The notes: generated by a model from the sequence alone, not told the origin. A DNA stretch of 64,000 nucleotides from Ypsolopha sequella (GCA_934047225.1 CAKOHE010000089.1:400501-464500); one strand, 5' to 3'. Counted from the first letter of the stretch, positions 18,987-30,340 are shown. Program-made: numbers and translations.

Positions 18987-19166
18987 ATATTGGCCAAGGT
19001 TTCAAATAGCTTCGATAGTATGAGTTTTAAAGCATATAACAAAGTGCCAGAAAGTTTGCACAGCCTGAACGAAAAACCTTTCAAGAGACATATAAAGACA
19101 TTCCTATTAAAAAAAGCTTATTATTGTATTGACGATTTCTTTAAGGATAGTGGAATGGGATTCTAA
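18987..19166 (+). mobile_element. LINE pol C-terminal fragment
   Basis: The open codons end FKRHIKTFLLKKAYYCIDDF, FKDSGMGF, stop at 19164-19166. The pattern 'FK..LK.FLL.KAYYS.DDF' is the last conserved motif of a common insect LINE ORF2. No polymerase motifs remain upstream. Confidence 0.55.
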
Positions 19167-19334
19167 CCTATAGTTACATTTGAAGACGGTTACAATATTT
19201 TGTTAAAAGTTAATTTTTAGCTCTTGCCTTTATGAATTGAGGCAACTGCATCACACATTGGCAAAAAAACCAACGTAAACGCCATTCTACACAAAGCTCG
19301 ATGTAGAAATCACCGTAATAATCTTGTAAAAAAC

Positions 19335-19557
19335 CGGCCAAGTGAAAATCAGACTCGCGTACCTAGGGTTCCGTATTGTGGATGATAAATTTAATTTTAT
19401 CATTTATTTCGTGAATTTCTCAACCGCTTAATTTTTCCTGTAATCTTTACGTAAACACATATTACCATGATTTTTTTCATATTTTTTGGTCCACCAGTTT
19501 TGGAGATAAGGGGGGGGGGGATACACATTTTTGTGGTTTTTCCAGGATTTCTCGAAG
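19335..19557 (+). repeat. Common lepidopteran interspersed repeat, fragment
   Basis: Begins AACCGGCCAAGTGAAAATCA, continues through AGGGTTCCGTATTGTGGATG and ends near ACCAGTTTTGGAGATAAGGG. The same sequence recurs at 63822-64000 and, in part, at 20900-21010 and inside the long repeat at 22440-22520 (reverse). Confidence 0.7.
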
Positions 19558-19559
19558 TA

Positions 19560-20836
19560 CACTTTGTACGACAAGAGCGTGACTGGTAAAATTTTAAGAA
19601 AAAATAAGAATTATTTTGTGAAATCCTAAATTCAAATAGCTTACCAATTGCACATTCATGCTTTATATTTAATTTTAATAAGTTGTCCAGTCTCCTGAAT
19701 TATCTAAAATAGCTTGGCATCTTCTAGGCATACTTTCTATCAAACTTTCAGCGTAACTACGAGGTAAATACCTCCACACGGACAGCAACTCCAGCTATAT
19801 ATTTTTCCTCGTGATTGAAGCTTTATCCAAGCCCAAACATTTTCAATTGGATTGGCGTCGGGTGATTGTGAGGGCCAATCCAAAACATCGATGCCATTTT
19901 CAGCTTTCCACGTTGTACAGAGCCGCCTGCTTTGTTTGGGGTCATTGTCCTCTTGCAGGATCCAAGAAGCATTATAGCTTAGAAACATCGTTTTAACAAA
20001 AGGCAACAATGCCTTTTCATAAATTTTATTCATTTTTTTAGCGTCGAGTGTGTCAGTGAACAAGTGCAAACGAACAAAACCCTGTTTTGAGAAGCATCCC
20101 CAAACATGCAGCTTGACTGGGTGTTTTACTGTCTGTACGAGCACTCTATTCTCCGCCGTAGACCAGGCCCGAGTCGAGTAGTTGGCTGCCCAAAAAGAAG
20201 CTTCATCGGAAAAAACCACCTTGTTCCAATCCCGGTCTTTATTTTCACTTGCCCATGACAACCTTTTTTTCATATGTTTTTCAGTAAGGAGAGGTTTCTT
20301 CACTGTATTTTGATATTTCAATCCATTTTCAATCAAACGCTGTCTAAAAGTAGCTAAAGATATATTTAAGCCTTTATTCTTTAATTTTTTCTGCCCTGCA
20401 CGCTAAGATAATGTTAATAGAGGATTATTCGAGAATATTTGCAAAATCCGTTTATCCTGTACAGAGGAGGTCACTCTCGTTCTGGTAAGTTGTCGACGTT
20501 TTTTGTTTCGGAATATCGCTTCACCCACTTAGTCACAAACGCCTTCGACTTATTCATATACTTGGCGGCCTGATCACGTGACATTTTGGGTCCCTTCGGG
20601 TGTGAACAGAGGAACACTGCTTCATAATCGTGAAGCAAACGCGACACTCATTTTTGAAAATGAACTCTTAGAATACTTATTCTAAGAATTAACTATATTG
20701 GCGGGAAACTGTCAAAAGTTTTTTTTTTTCAAAGCATTGTAGCTAGATGACCACTCTATTCAGCCAGTACTTTTTTTTTCTGTGCCACATTCATAAAATA
20801 AAAATTATGTCGGTCACGTTCTTGTCAAACAGACTG
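19560..20836 (-). mobile_element. Tc1-like transposon with intact TIRs and TA duplication
   Basis: The termini CACTTTGTACGACAAGAGCG and (rc) CAGTCTGTTTGACAAGAACG begin with the CA(G/C)T typical of Tc1/mariner, each directly flanked by TA (19558-19559; 20837-20838). The 1,277-bp element holds one degenerate transposase on the minus strand. It is inserted amid fragments of the common moth repeat. Confidence 0.85.
19675..20655 (-). pseudogene. Tc1-like transposase, frameshifted
   Basis: The main open segment (19740-20336) holds the DDE core: FSDEASFW (first D), QEDNDPKQSRR (second D) and PIENVWAW (E). Counting from the first D of DND gives exactly 34 residues to the E, so this is a DD34E Tc1-type enzyme. 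Upstream, a helix-turn-helix portion (SHPKGPKMSRDQAAKYMNKS, then FVTKWVKRY) is readable but separated by a frameshift after NLPERE and a stop after LTLS. Downstream, the expected end (WRYLPRSYAESLIESMPRRC ... DWTTY, stop at 19675) lies in another frame. At least three lesions, so the element is not autonomous. Confidence 0.85.
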
Positions 20837-20899
20837 TAGATGCAATGAGCGTTTTTTTTTAAATAACTATAGTTTTTGTGTAATTGAACAGTTATGATC

Positions 20900-21868
20900 T
20901 ATAATTGAATTTTTTTTCATAATTATCGGTTTACCAGTTTCGGAGATAAGGAGGAGGGACATACATGTTTTTGTGGTTTTTAAAGATTTCTCAAATTTTG
21001 TGCCAGCAAATGTAGTAAAAGTGTATATTTATTTTGTGTTCCTGAAGGTATTTTGTGTTGCGGGTGCCACTTCACTGTGAATGTGTATAGATGATTGCAT
21101 CAATCTGTGGAAACTTTAAATGACTAGCTAGAGTTAATTTAAGTTTTTTTACTATTGTTATTAAAATAGTCGCTAGTTTTCCAAAATAAGTAATAAATAA
21201 TAAATAAATAAATCAAATATTTCATGTCCCATCAAAATAATATCGTTTTACTGAAAAAATATCACAAAACAAATATGGTGATATAATACTTCCATGAATT
21301 GTGACTCAATTTATTGTATTCAAACTGATTTTTGTCTCAATTGAAACAAGTGGAAAGTATAATTTTACATTTCTAGATTTCAAATATCATGAAAATATTT
21401 TTTTTTCACAACAGATCTGTTGTCTTTTGATAAATGGCGACCATTTCTTCTCCGGCACTAATTCTTGGTTAATTCCCTTTGAATGCTCCTTGCTGTATAG
21501 TGGCGAAACTTAAGTCTATAGACCAGCCGATTTATTTATGCTGGTCGTAAAATGTATCTTATCTTAATGACTGTAAACGGGCGTAAATGGAGAGTACTCA
21601 ACAGCTCTTTAGGGATAAAAACTATTTATTCAAAACCATTTCGTGGTGAACATTTTGCACATTGTGTACATTCTTAGCCTTTGAAAGTTTTATTGTAACT
21701 CCACCAGTCTTTTTTTTTTTATTTTTTTTTTAATGAATTTAAATAATTTTCTTTCTATCACAAAGGTTATGTAACTTTTATCGAACACCAATAATCTAAA
21801 TTTACCTTTTAGTAATGCTGGTGGCTATACAATAGCTTACATCTACAATCTTAGAATTTACATTATAA
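20900..21868. other. Repeat fragment, then DNA with no gene recognised
   Basis: The first 110 bp match the 'TTTACCAGTTTCGGAGATAAGGAG' part of the common repeat. The rest is AT-rich with short open frames lacking protein character. Confidence 0.4.
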
Positions 21869-23350
21869 CCCTATACATTTTGATTCCCTTGAGAGTGTCG
21901 AAATATACGATTTTAGCGGCATAAAAAGCCGTATTTTTTTTGCGTTAACATAGAAATTTATTTTTTTCGCAGCTTCAAGTAACCGTTGACTTGATTATAT
22001 GGTTTTAATTTCAATTTGATAACTTCACGCGGTTTTGAGATAAAGGGTCTGGACAGATAGACGGACAGACGGGCAGACAGACGGACAACAAAGTGATCCT
22101 ATAAGGGTTCTGTTTTTAGGGTCCGTACCTAAAAGGTACAAAAGGAACCTTTATGGTGAGACTCCGTTGTCCATCCGTCCGTCCGTCCGTCCGTATGTCA
22201 CAGCCTCATAACTTTAGCACCGTTTTAGATAAAGACATGAAATTTGACATAAAAATAGCATTAATTTGCCCACATATCAGAGTGTCAAAAAATATGAAAA
22301 ATATGAAATTGTTCAAAATATTTCAAAAATAAAATTAAAAACAATAAAAAAATATTATCCTAAAAATACAATGTGGGTATCAAATTGTAGATATTAAAAA
22401 GCTGATTGTGAAAATATATACTTTTACTAAATGTACTCTCACAAGTTTCGAGAAATTTTTAAAAAACCACAAAAATATGTATGTTCCCCCCCTTATCTCC
22501 GAAACTGGTAGACCAAAAAATATGAAAACTGGCCAATTACAGGAAAACTATAGAAGTTAAAAAAATTGAGCACAAATGAAAAATATAAAAAACAAGCTTC
22601 TGCCCGCGGCTTCACCCGCGTGGCCTACAGAAAACAAATAACTTTTTTTTCAGAAACAAACATTTTAAGTACTCTCACTCCCTCTGGGAGTCAAGGTGTA
22701 GTGCTCGGACGAAAAACTTGCATGCTTGTTTTTCGGCCTCGTGGAACTTCGCTCGGCTTTTGGCCTCGCCAGAGTGCCAAACACGGGGACTCACCGATCA
22801 AAGTTTTTCCGAAAAAGTGTCAAAAGCGTAATTGGCGACCCTAAATGCCCCTTGATACCGAGTTTCATGCAAATCGGAATACTTTTTAGACCTGTTCAAA
22901 AATTGTCAAAACTGGTCAAATTCAATTTTTTTTTGGTCATGTAGCTCCAGCTTGACCGATCACTATAGTTGAAATCCCAACTCCTTAAAATTAGCCATTC
23001 GGGAGATATGGCCGATCAAAATTATAGCAATTTTTTACCGTGTTCTAGATCTCGCCGAGCCCTTTTTTTTTTGGAATACCATGAACATGGTTCTAGCATC
23101 AGCCGTTTAGGAGATACGGGCCTGTAAAGTTTTGACTTTTTCGGCAGGTAGATCTCGTCAAGACCTTTTTCTAGACATCCATCAACATGGGCCTAGCTCC
23201 AGCCATTTGGGAGATGCAGGCTGTCAAAGTTTTGACAAAAAAAAAAACTTTTTTTGGCACCCCATGGTCCAACCCCTAGGGATGTACCACCTTCCATTCC
23301 AAAGATATTTTGCTTGGATATAGATAGATAGATAGACGGATAGATAGATA
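21869..23350 (+). repeat. 1.45-kb dispersed repeat, copy A
   Basis: From CCCTATACATTTTGATTCCC to a (GATA)n run the sequence closely matches 48853-50310 in the same orientation. It carries landmarks of abundant lepidopteran repeats: GACAGACGGACAACAAAGTG, AAAAGGTACAAAAGGAACCT, and CTTCTGCCCGCGGCTTCACC. No long frame encodes a transposase, so it is non-autonomous; the microsatellite end is a common design in moth repeats. Copy B lacks a segment present here at about 22690-22780. Confidence 0.8.
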
Positions 23351-23644
23351 TATATATTGTGGATATATCACGTATCCATAATATTTTTTGAAAAATTCAC
23401 GTGCTAGTCGTGTGGTTTAGTGGACAAACTGGTGTTAAGAGTTGTTTAGGCCACCATACAGGCCTCAGACAAAACAATTACAGTTTTACGGAGGGACCCA
23501 GATGTAAACGTCACTAATGGTCATCCATCCAAAGAAGGCTTAACCGCGGATCGTAATAATCACACGGCTGCGCGCGCGGCTATTTGCTATGAAGCGTATT
23601 TTCATTTTAGATAGATAGCGTCACGATAGCGTCGCAGTGGAGTG

Positions 23645-24119
23645 TTAAGGCGATTACCTTCGCCAAATTAGCAGCTCGATATTTGTCACTACGAATATCA
23701 ACGGAAACGACATTGAAATAACGTTCATATCAGCGCGCAATGCAAAGTGGCTGTTACGACGCTCGCTGCGTCCTTGAGAGGGCGAAATAGGAGAAAATTA
23801 TACTTTTCACTTGGACGTGATTACTCGATTGAATAATCTTATGTTATGTTTATAGCTATCAAGTTTATCTATTTATCAAAGCATAGATGAATTCAATCGA
23901 CCAAGCCACTCAGGAGCAGTAGGGAATTTGAGGTCAAAAAACACCATTCAGTAAAAAAAAAAATTCATGTAGAAGTTTTGGTGGTATGAAAAAGAAAACT
24001 GTTGCATATGTTGTCTAAGAGTTGATTATTCATAATAGATTTTTTCATTATTTTTGGTTTGGCCATAAACGAGGAGTAGGCTTTAGAAAGTACCCATTTG
24101 GCAATGGTAAGGGCCTTAA
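23645..24119. mobile_element. 475-bp TTAA-bounded element, copy 1
   Basis: Ends TTAAGGCGATTACC and GGTAAGGGCCTTAA, imperfect inverted repeats starting at TTAA. A second copy of the same length lies in reverse orientation at 53678-54152 and matches over nearly the whole length, proving the boundaries. A terminal fragment is at 41785-41930. No coding capacity. Confidence 0.8.
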
Positions 24120-24244
24120 AGAAGAAAAGTGGGACTACTCAATTCAAACCTGTTTTCTTAGCTGGACAACTTGTAGGCCAAAACGGCATCCGTCGTAAAT
24201 TGTAATCCCTTCAGCATCGCGCCGCCGCTTTCTAAGAAACTAAA

Positions 24245-24670
24245 TTAAGGCGATATGTAAAAGTTTTAGCGTCCCTGTTACTCCATATGCGAAAAAACCC
24301 TCAGTGCGAGAGGGACGGATTCGTGGAAAAGTAGCAAAAAGTCGGTTTTTTATTAATATAAAATGTACTAAAAACGCTATTAAAATTTCGTTTTAACCAG
24401 GTCCTAGATACTTTTGAAACCCATCTAATAAAATATAATTGCAGACCATATGTCATTCTAAATTGTCAAACCAGGAGAATTGGTGTCGATCAAGACCTCA
24501 TTTCAATAAATATTTCTATCGAGCCGAAATTCTCTAATCGCGTTTCTGTTTTAACAGATCCCTAGAGAAAGATTCCAAAAATAATATACTATTTTATCAA
24601 AATTATACATTATTTACCGAAGTAGATATAGAAGTTCTAAAAGTGTCGATTTTTTTCCGTAGCGCCTTAA
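24245..24670. mobile_element. 426-bp TTAA-bounded element
   Basis: Starts TTAAGGCGATATGTAAAAG and ends CCGTAGCGCCTTAA. Only the outer eight bases (TTAAGGCG) match well as an inverted pair, with weaker similarity further in. It resembles the neighbouring 475-bp element in its ends but not in its interior. Confidence 0.5.
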
Positions 24671-25247
24671 GAACAGACATCATGACGCGACTAACTCAGT
24701 TATGGGTGTGGCCAAAAATCATGCTGTTTCATTTCGCTATTAGGGTGCACGCTCCATGAAACTTGCAAGGACAATACAATCGTGCCGATATCGTCGCGGG
24801 CGCAAAATCGAAAACTTGTTTCAGGAGTAACCACCTTTTGGCAAGACTGTGGACGTTTTCAAACATTATTTTTGGTTATTATTAATCTAGATTACATTTT
24901 CGATGTTTGACTCGTATTAATTTTTTGATTTTATCTAAAATAATAAAAGCATATCCGGCTACACTTTTGGTAAAAAATCGTTAAATTTACGCATTTTAGG
25001 GGTCTGTCGAAAATAATAACACTCCTCTATTGCCGCGTCGAGAGCGAGCGAGCGACTGATGCCTGGCGTGGCGGCACGCGGCGAGCCCGCGTCCCTCCCA
25101 CACACACCGCCCGCAACCCTTTGGCACCTTCTGTGACCTTCACCGCCTCGTCCCTGCTTTCGTCTGCGCCCCGCAGGCGTCCTCTCAGCACGAACTTAAG
25201 GCCTATAGTAGGCTATACCTCATTTCAGAAATGATTAGAATTATTTT
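24671..25247. other. No gene recognised; GC-rich patch 25030-25190
   Basis: A GC- and CpG-rich patch at 25030-25190 stands out. It lies about 230 bp upstream of the first Gen exon seen here, but does not code for the XPG domain in any frame, so it is not the missing 5' part. It could be a regulatory CpG-rich segment or transposon sequence. Confidence 0.35.
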
Positions 25248-25390
25248 GGTTTTTAATAGATAATATAATCTTTTAAACCTTATATAAATCAAAATAAAAG
25301 GACTATGTTCGTTTATCTGCTTCATACAAAAAAGTACAGCCTTTTTATTTTGGTTTATATAAGCTTTAAAAGATTATATTTTAAAACCTA
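25248..25390. mobile_element. MITE hairpin next to a Gen acceptor
   Basis: The arms TAATCTTTTAAACCTTATAT..AAATCAAAATAAAAGG and CCTTTTTATTTTGGTTTATA..TAAGCTTTAAAAGATTA are complementary over about 50 bp. The right end is only about 30 bp upstream of the likely 3' splice site at 25421. Confidence 0.6.
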
Positions 25391-25421
25391 AAATCTTTCT
25401 AATCTTGTTTGGAATGAAGTA

Positions 25422-28400
25422 TAGTGAAGTTACAAAAGCCATCCTTTGTGACAGACTCCTGTCCTGGGTAACCGATCCGAAATACTACGAAGAGAAGGCA
25501 CGCTGGGCGGGGCGCTGCGACCGCTGCGGTCACGCAGGACGAACTCACGTGAAGAATGGATGTCCAGTTTGCGTCACAAAGACAAGACAAAAAAAGACAA
25601 AAATAGACAAAAATATTTATTTCTCAAAGCACAATATTCACACAGATTTACAAAAATACCCACTTTAGAAACACAAAAAGAGTAAGTTTAGTGTACAGTA
25701 TTGCGACAGACTATTGAATTATTACTTAAAAAAAAATATTGTAACATTTGAGCGAGAGGTACATAATAATTGATATAACAGCAGACCCCGCACTAAGTCT
25801 AACTTGTCTACGCGGAGTCTAGACACCAGTTACTAGAGAGGTTTGCAACTGGGCTTAGATACATGTTGTACAAATTAATAATTCTGAAAAACATAAAACA
25901 ACTAGAAAATATCTACAAGGCTCCAAATTATAAACAAATGTATATTTAAAATATTATAGATACCTAATAAATATTATAATTTTGTATATAAAATTTATAT
26001 TATATATAAAGTGGCAAAATATATAATTATTATAAATTAATTATATTATAATACTTTATTTATATACACTATATAAACTTAGTAACATAAATATATTATA
26101 AATAAGGAGAGGGATGTTGGCTACCACAAAGCACAAAGGATGTGATGATACCGGACATAAGTAAGTCTATTTTAAATGTGTTTTAAAAAATAATATTTTG
26201 AAATCTTTGTGTCGTGATTAGTTATTAACTGCTACTCTGCTCGTATCCATAAAATATAACTGTTAATACCACCTCTTGTGGTGTTCTCAGTTAACAACAT
26301 TGTGTGAATAGTAATACTTAGGGCTACCAATTTTTGACACATATCACAAGAGGGCGCTATTAAAAACATCGTCATTGCTGTGGCAAAAGTTTACAAGTTA
26401 TCTTCCCATCTTTATCAGAGCCTATCTTTATCTAAGATATCACGCTTCGTATATGTCGGGTAGAGTCCATCAATACTTCTACAAAAACATGCCTATTTCA
26501 GATCAAAAGTTTCGGAGGTAAAGAAAGAGCTAAGCTTGCGGAACCGCGCGTTGACTTGCGGTGCGCCGTTCCCCGAGCCGAAGGTTATGAAGGAGTTCCT
26601 GAATATGCCGCCAGATGGCATTAGTTTGGATAACTTGAAGTCGTTCCCGCCCAGCCTCATACCGTTTATTGTGAGTGCTGAAATGCTAATTTTATTTTTA
26701 AACTGATACGATTGTAATTGAAACAAATAAAATAAAATAAATATATCGTCACGACATGCATCTCCGAGGGGGTGTCAGAGGTGTTACGAGTGTGAAATGC
26801 AAGTCACGGTCCACATTCGGTAGACCCGCATTTCACCGACGACTATTACGTCCCAACGTGGTGGGTAGTGAGCCCTATCGCCGTACTTCGGGCACAAATA
26901 CACGCTTTTTTAGGTATGCATGTTTCCTTACAATGTTTTCCTTCACCGTTCAGCAAGTGGTAAATAAGAACAAACACTATGCACATAAATTCCGAAAAAC
27001 TCATTGGTGCATGACCGACCGGGGATCGAACCTGGATCTCAAGATTGAGAAGCCAGCGTTCTACCTCTGGGCTGGGCTGCTAGCTAATTGAAACATTAAT
27101 TGAATAAATGTGCGACATTTAAAGTGACGGTAAGAAGCTAAATTTAGGGCCTGTTTCACCACTTGCTGATAAGTGGCTGAAGTTATATGTGAAATGTGTT
27201 CTATTTATAAAATTATGTTCTGGATATCACTTAAAAGTCAGTGGTGAAACAAGCTCTGAATACTCAGCAGCGAACGAAAGACCATGAAAGTCTGATTAAG
27301 GCCCAGTATCAAGCTACATTCAAGCCAAATTTTGCGGCTACATTAGAACATCTAATTAGAAATCCTTCCACAAATAATGTGTGTAGAAAATTTTAGCGAA
27401 ATTTCAGATCTATAGCTTAAAAAATACATGTCATTAAAGCCATTTTCAGATTTTTTTAGAGCTGACTTTGTGATTTTTTCTATCCTGCCAAGTTGGTGAA
27501 ATTACGTTCTCAGATCTTAAGTATGTCCACTTTTATAACATATATTTTTTTGTATTTTAAGTATGATACTAAATCGCCAATAGTGTATAGATAATATGTG
27601 CATTTAGTAAGGTAACACTCAAAAATAACCCTACGAAAACTGTGCCGGTCACATCTTGAGTATGGCGTGGGCACCTATGGCGTCGGCTCATATTGAGTTC
27701 GATATCACCCAATCACCGCTGGACCAGTGTCGCATGACACATAATACGGACCAATCATGAGACCTTTTGGGTGTCAGGTATCAATTTCGAATAACAATCT
27801 GTTAGAAACGCGTCTTCTATGCTTTTGATGTTCCCTGCCCTACAAAAATTATCTTTTCCTTCATGTAGTATTATCGAATAAAAATCCGCTGGCCCACGGT
27901 CCGAACTCTAACAAGAATCAAAAGAAAGCATTGATAATCTCTTTTGTGGTACATATTAAAAAGTTCAGTCAGATCATGTACTTTTTGTAGCTATACTGCA
28001 AACAGATTCGTGCTGAGGGCTCGGTTAGTGATCAGTGAACCTTGTTCCTGGTTGCTGGCCGGGTCTCCAGTAACGGTTCGGGCGGTTGATTAGATTTCAC
28101 CTTGTATAATTTATAAATTTGACCTATCATTTGAATCGTATATTATATTGCTACATAAATTAAGTAAACATTTAATTTAGTTCATGTACATTTATTATTT
28201 TATTATATTTTTATGAGATTAAATTTGACTCGTAAAATGCGAACCTACTTTACAAAATAAACTATTTGAATTTGAATTTGACAGACAGACAGACTGTTAA
28301 ACGAAAGACACTTTTTCTTTTTTTATTATGTACGCGAGTGAATTAATTAAGAGAAACCCTAAGAAGAATATGATTCCTCGAATCCCTTTTTCTATTCCAT

Positions 28401-30059
28401 TAGTTCCTAAACGCCAGGGTAAAGGTAAAAATTAACTGTCACCCGTTCCATAACCACCCGAGTGAAAACGAACAGCTCGAAGTTTTTGAATGAACCTTGT
28501 CAGATATGTAAAATTCACTTTGACAGTTACATTTTACATTTACCCGAGCGTTTAGGAACGCAACCCTATTCTGTATAAAATAGTAACAAGGGTATGTAAG
28601 TAATTTCAACATCACAAAATAATGTCTCACCAAGGTTTTCCATTTCAGAAGTTAATGAAAATCAAGCTAGACTGGTCGGAGCGGTACTGCGTAGAAAAGT
28701 TTCTGCCATTACTCACAAAATCCCATCTGCAAGAGACTGCCCTTAATAGGACTATAAAACCGGTTAAAATAAACAAAAAGTGAAACCCTTGAGGCGAGTA
28801 TCTAGAAAGATAACAGATCCCTATTATTCTGATTTATTTTTGTTTAATTAAAAGGGGATATTTTTTTAGGTGTCCCGAGTTTTGAAACTGTGTGGCGGGA
28901 TATAAACGGACAGTACGAGGGGCTGATACCTGATGATCAGTTTGAAGGTGAATATAATTATTTGTGCGATTGTGATTATTAATTAAAAATACAAACCTTG
29001 ATCTGTTGAGTTGTAGCTTAAAACCATTTAATGGGCTAAAATATGGCTCACATTATATCATAGTGGTTTTGTATTTGCGAACGGAAATAAATATGCAGTT
29101 AAAATAAAAATAAAAAATCTTTATGTCATCTTCATAATACAATTTAATTGTTATATCTTGCTAGTTGACATTGATTTATCTACCTTGTGTTATACATAAA
29201 CTATTGCACAGTAACTTAAAAACAAATTATCGAATCGAATGAAACTTGAGAATAAAACATGATTACTGCAAAACGGCTCACCTCAATACGACTTTATTCG
29301 GGATAGCCGACCAGTTTCAGCAGATTCAGACTGCCTTCTTCTGGGCGAGTGAAGACGCTTCCGCGACGACGACGACGTCGGCTATCCCGATCAAAAATAG
29401 TTATTGAGGTGAGCCGTTTTGAAATCATCATTAAAAACAAGAAAATGAAGACCACGCCGCACCATGGACAACTACCGAGAGACAAGACCTTATGCGAAAA
29501 TATTACCCAGGACTCGTCGAAGAATACGAAGAATCAATAAAAAAAACCCGTCAAGGAAAAGAAACCAAGAGGAAAAAAGAAGAAGGAAGCAGATGAATCG
29601 GAAAAACCAAAACGCAAATATAATAAGAAAATTAAGAAATTAATAGTTTCTGAGATTGAAAACTTAAACAGTTCAATTAACAATTTAAATATCAGCACCA
29701 AAACCTTGGATCATAACACGAGCAAAGCCAACATTAGTGTGAAAGTAAATAAATTAAAAATAAAATTAAAAAATACTAAATCTAAAAACCAGAAGACTAT
29801 AGATAGCTTTATAAAAAATAAAAGAAGAAAGTCAAAGATATTGATGAATTCGTTCAGATGTATATATAATATGCCTCGTACGCCCATCGCTAAAATATTT
29901 TGCTGCCCCACTAGTAAAACAAACTTAGGTCTTAATTCACCAATCACCAGAATGATAAGAGAATACAATGAGAAAAGCCAAAGTGTCCCGGATCATGATA
30001 TCTTTTACTTAGCTTTGTACAAGTTTAGGAATAGTTTGCTAAGATTTTATTTAGTATAA
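25422..30059 (+). CDS. Gen: Gen, GEN1-type Holliday-junction resolvase (3' exons)
   Basis: GEN1/Gen is an XPG-family nuclease that cuts Holliday junctions in the nucleus. Exons: 25422(or 25427)-25581 continued in phase by 26132-26160; 26502-26670; 28649-28779; 28870-28947; 29442-30059. Junctions at 26160/26502 and 28947/29442 are GT-AG and keep phase. Matches to GEN1: the cysteine motif CDRCGHAGRTHVKNGCPVC; SKVSEVKKEL...FPEPKVMKEFL; the block LDWSERYCVEKFLPLLTKSH (human WPNHYACEKLLVLLTHYD); VPSFETVWRDI (the chromodomain-like region); and YYPGLVEEYEESIKKTRQGK. A basic C-terminal tail with QKTIDSFI follows. Reading through needs one base fewer in the A-run before the 28779 donor and one fewer in the A-run near 29572. 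The N-terminal XPG and helix-hairpin-helix exons were not found in the 25 kb upstream, so the gene is partial or its 5' part lies outside. It could also be a pseudogene. Confidence 0.85.
25582..26131. mobile_element. 550-bp insertion or new intron inside a Gen exon
   Basis: The coding sequence stops matching GEN1 after ...GCPVCVTK at 25581 and resumes in the same frame at 26132 (HKGCDDTGHK). CACAAAG occurs on both sides (25575-25581 and 26125-26131), as a 7-bp target duplication would. The block is very AT-rich, begins with A-rich repeats (ACAAAAAAAGACAAAAATAG) and shows no TIR. Alternatively it is an ordinary intron: a GT (25573) and an AG (26130-26131) would join in frame, but both sites are poor. 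Confidence 0.55.
26729..27091 (-). mobile_element. tRNA-derived SINE
   Basis: On the minus strand a tRNA-like head (CCCAGAGGTAGAACGCTGGC, B box GGTTCGATCCC) is followed by the body common to moth SINEs (GGAAAACATTGTAAGGAAAC, CATACCTAAAAAAGCG), and ends near GATATATTTATTTTATTTTA. It lies within the Gen intron between the exons at 26502 and 28649. Confidence 0.8.
27095..28005. other. Gen intron, no feature recognised
   Basis: Intron DNA with no supported exon. A short inverted pair (GTTTCACCACTTGCTGATAA and ACTTAAAAGTCAGTGGTGAAAC, about 27160-27255) suggests another old MITE. Confidence 0.4.
28010..28283 (+). repeat. Retroposon 3' end with (TTTGAA)n tail, copy 1
   Basis: Runs from CTGGCCGGGTCTCCAGTAAC through GGCGGTTGATTAGATTTCAC to ACTATTTGAATTTGAATTTG. 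The same sequence occurs reversed at 54668-54905 and partly at 31040-31130. The repeated TTTGAA end is a retroposon tail. Confidence 0.7.
28401..28568. mobile_element. MITE family M, copy 2
   Basis: Left end GTTCCTAAACGCCAGGGTAA, right end TTACCCGAGCGTTTAGGAAC. The interior AATTAACTGTCACCCGTTCC is shared with copy 3 at 62903. Located in the Gen intron. Confidence 0.7.
29268..29424. mobile_element. MITE beside the last Gen acceptor
   Basis: The arms CAAAACGGCTCACCTCAATA..ATTCGGGATAGCCGAC and GTCGGCTATCCCGATCAAAA..TATTGAGGTGAGCCGTTTTG face each other around a GC-rich loop (CGCGACGACGACGACG). The right end is about 18 bp upstream of the Gen exon at 29442. Confidence 0.7.
29790..29813 (+). other. 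PIP-box-like motif in Gen tail
   Basis: Codes QKTIDSFI in the basic C-terminal tail. The PCNA-binding consensus is QxxhxxFF/Y; position 8 here is I, so this is a near match. FEN1 and XPG, relatives of Gen, carry such boxes. Confidence 0.4.
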
Positions 30060-30340
30060 TTTTGCTTTGTCTTTCACGCATGTTTTGTATATTTTTGTAT
30101 AATTTTCAGCTTATTATTAGGTTAAATAGTTATGCATGTAAATTTGTTTAAATATTATTATACACTGATTTTTAAATTTTTGCTTTAAATAGTATGTCTG
30201 CTTTGTGTTTATAATTTAACTATGAATGTAGTGAACGCCTGTAACTGGTTCGCATATCAGAATTTAAATTTTGTAAATAATTTGTTGTGTGTAATATGTG
30301 TACTGTTAGTGTTACATTTTAAATAAATAAATTACTCTAT
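30060..30340 (+). other. Gen 3' untranslated region
   Basis: AT-rich sequence after the stop at 30057-30059. AATAAATAAAT at about 30322 is a likely poly(A) signal. Confidence 0.5.

Noticed and set aside
19335..21010. The two repeat fragments at 19335 and 20900 as terminal repeats of one transposon around the Tc1
   Set aside because: The Tc1 has its own TIRs and TA duplication; the fragments lie in direct orientation and belong to a common dispersed repeat.
23400..23560. tRNA or SINE head (TGGTTTAGTGGACAAACTGG resembles an A box)
   Set aside because: No B box at the right distance and no cloverleaf.
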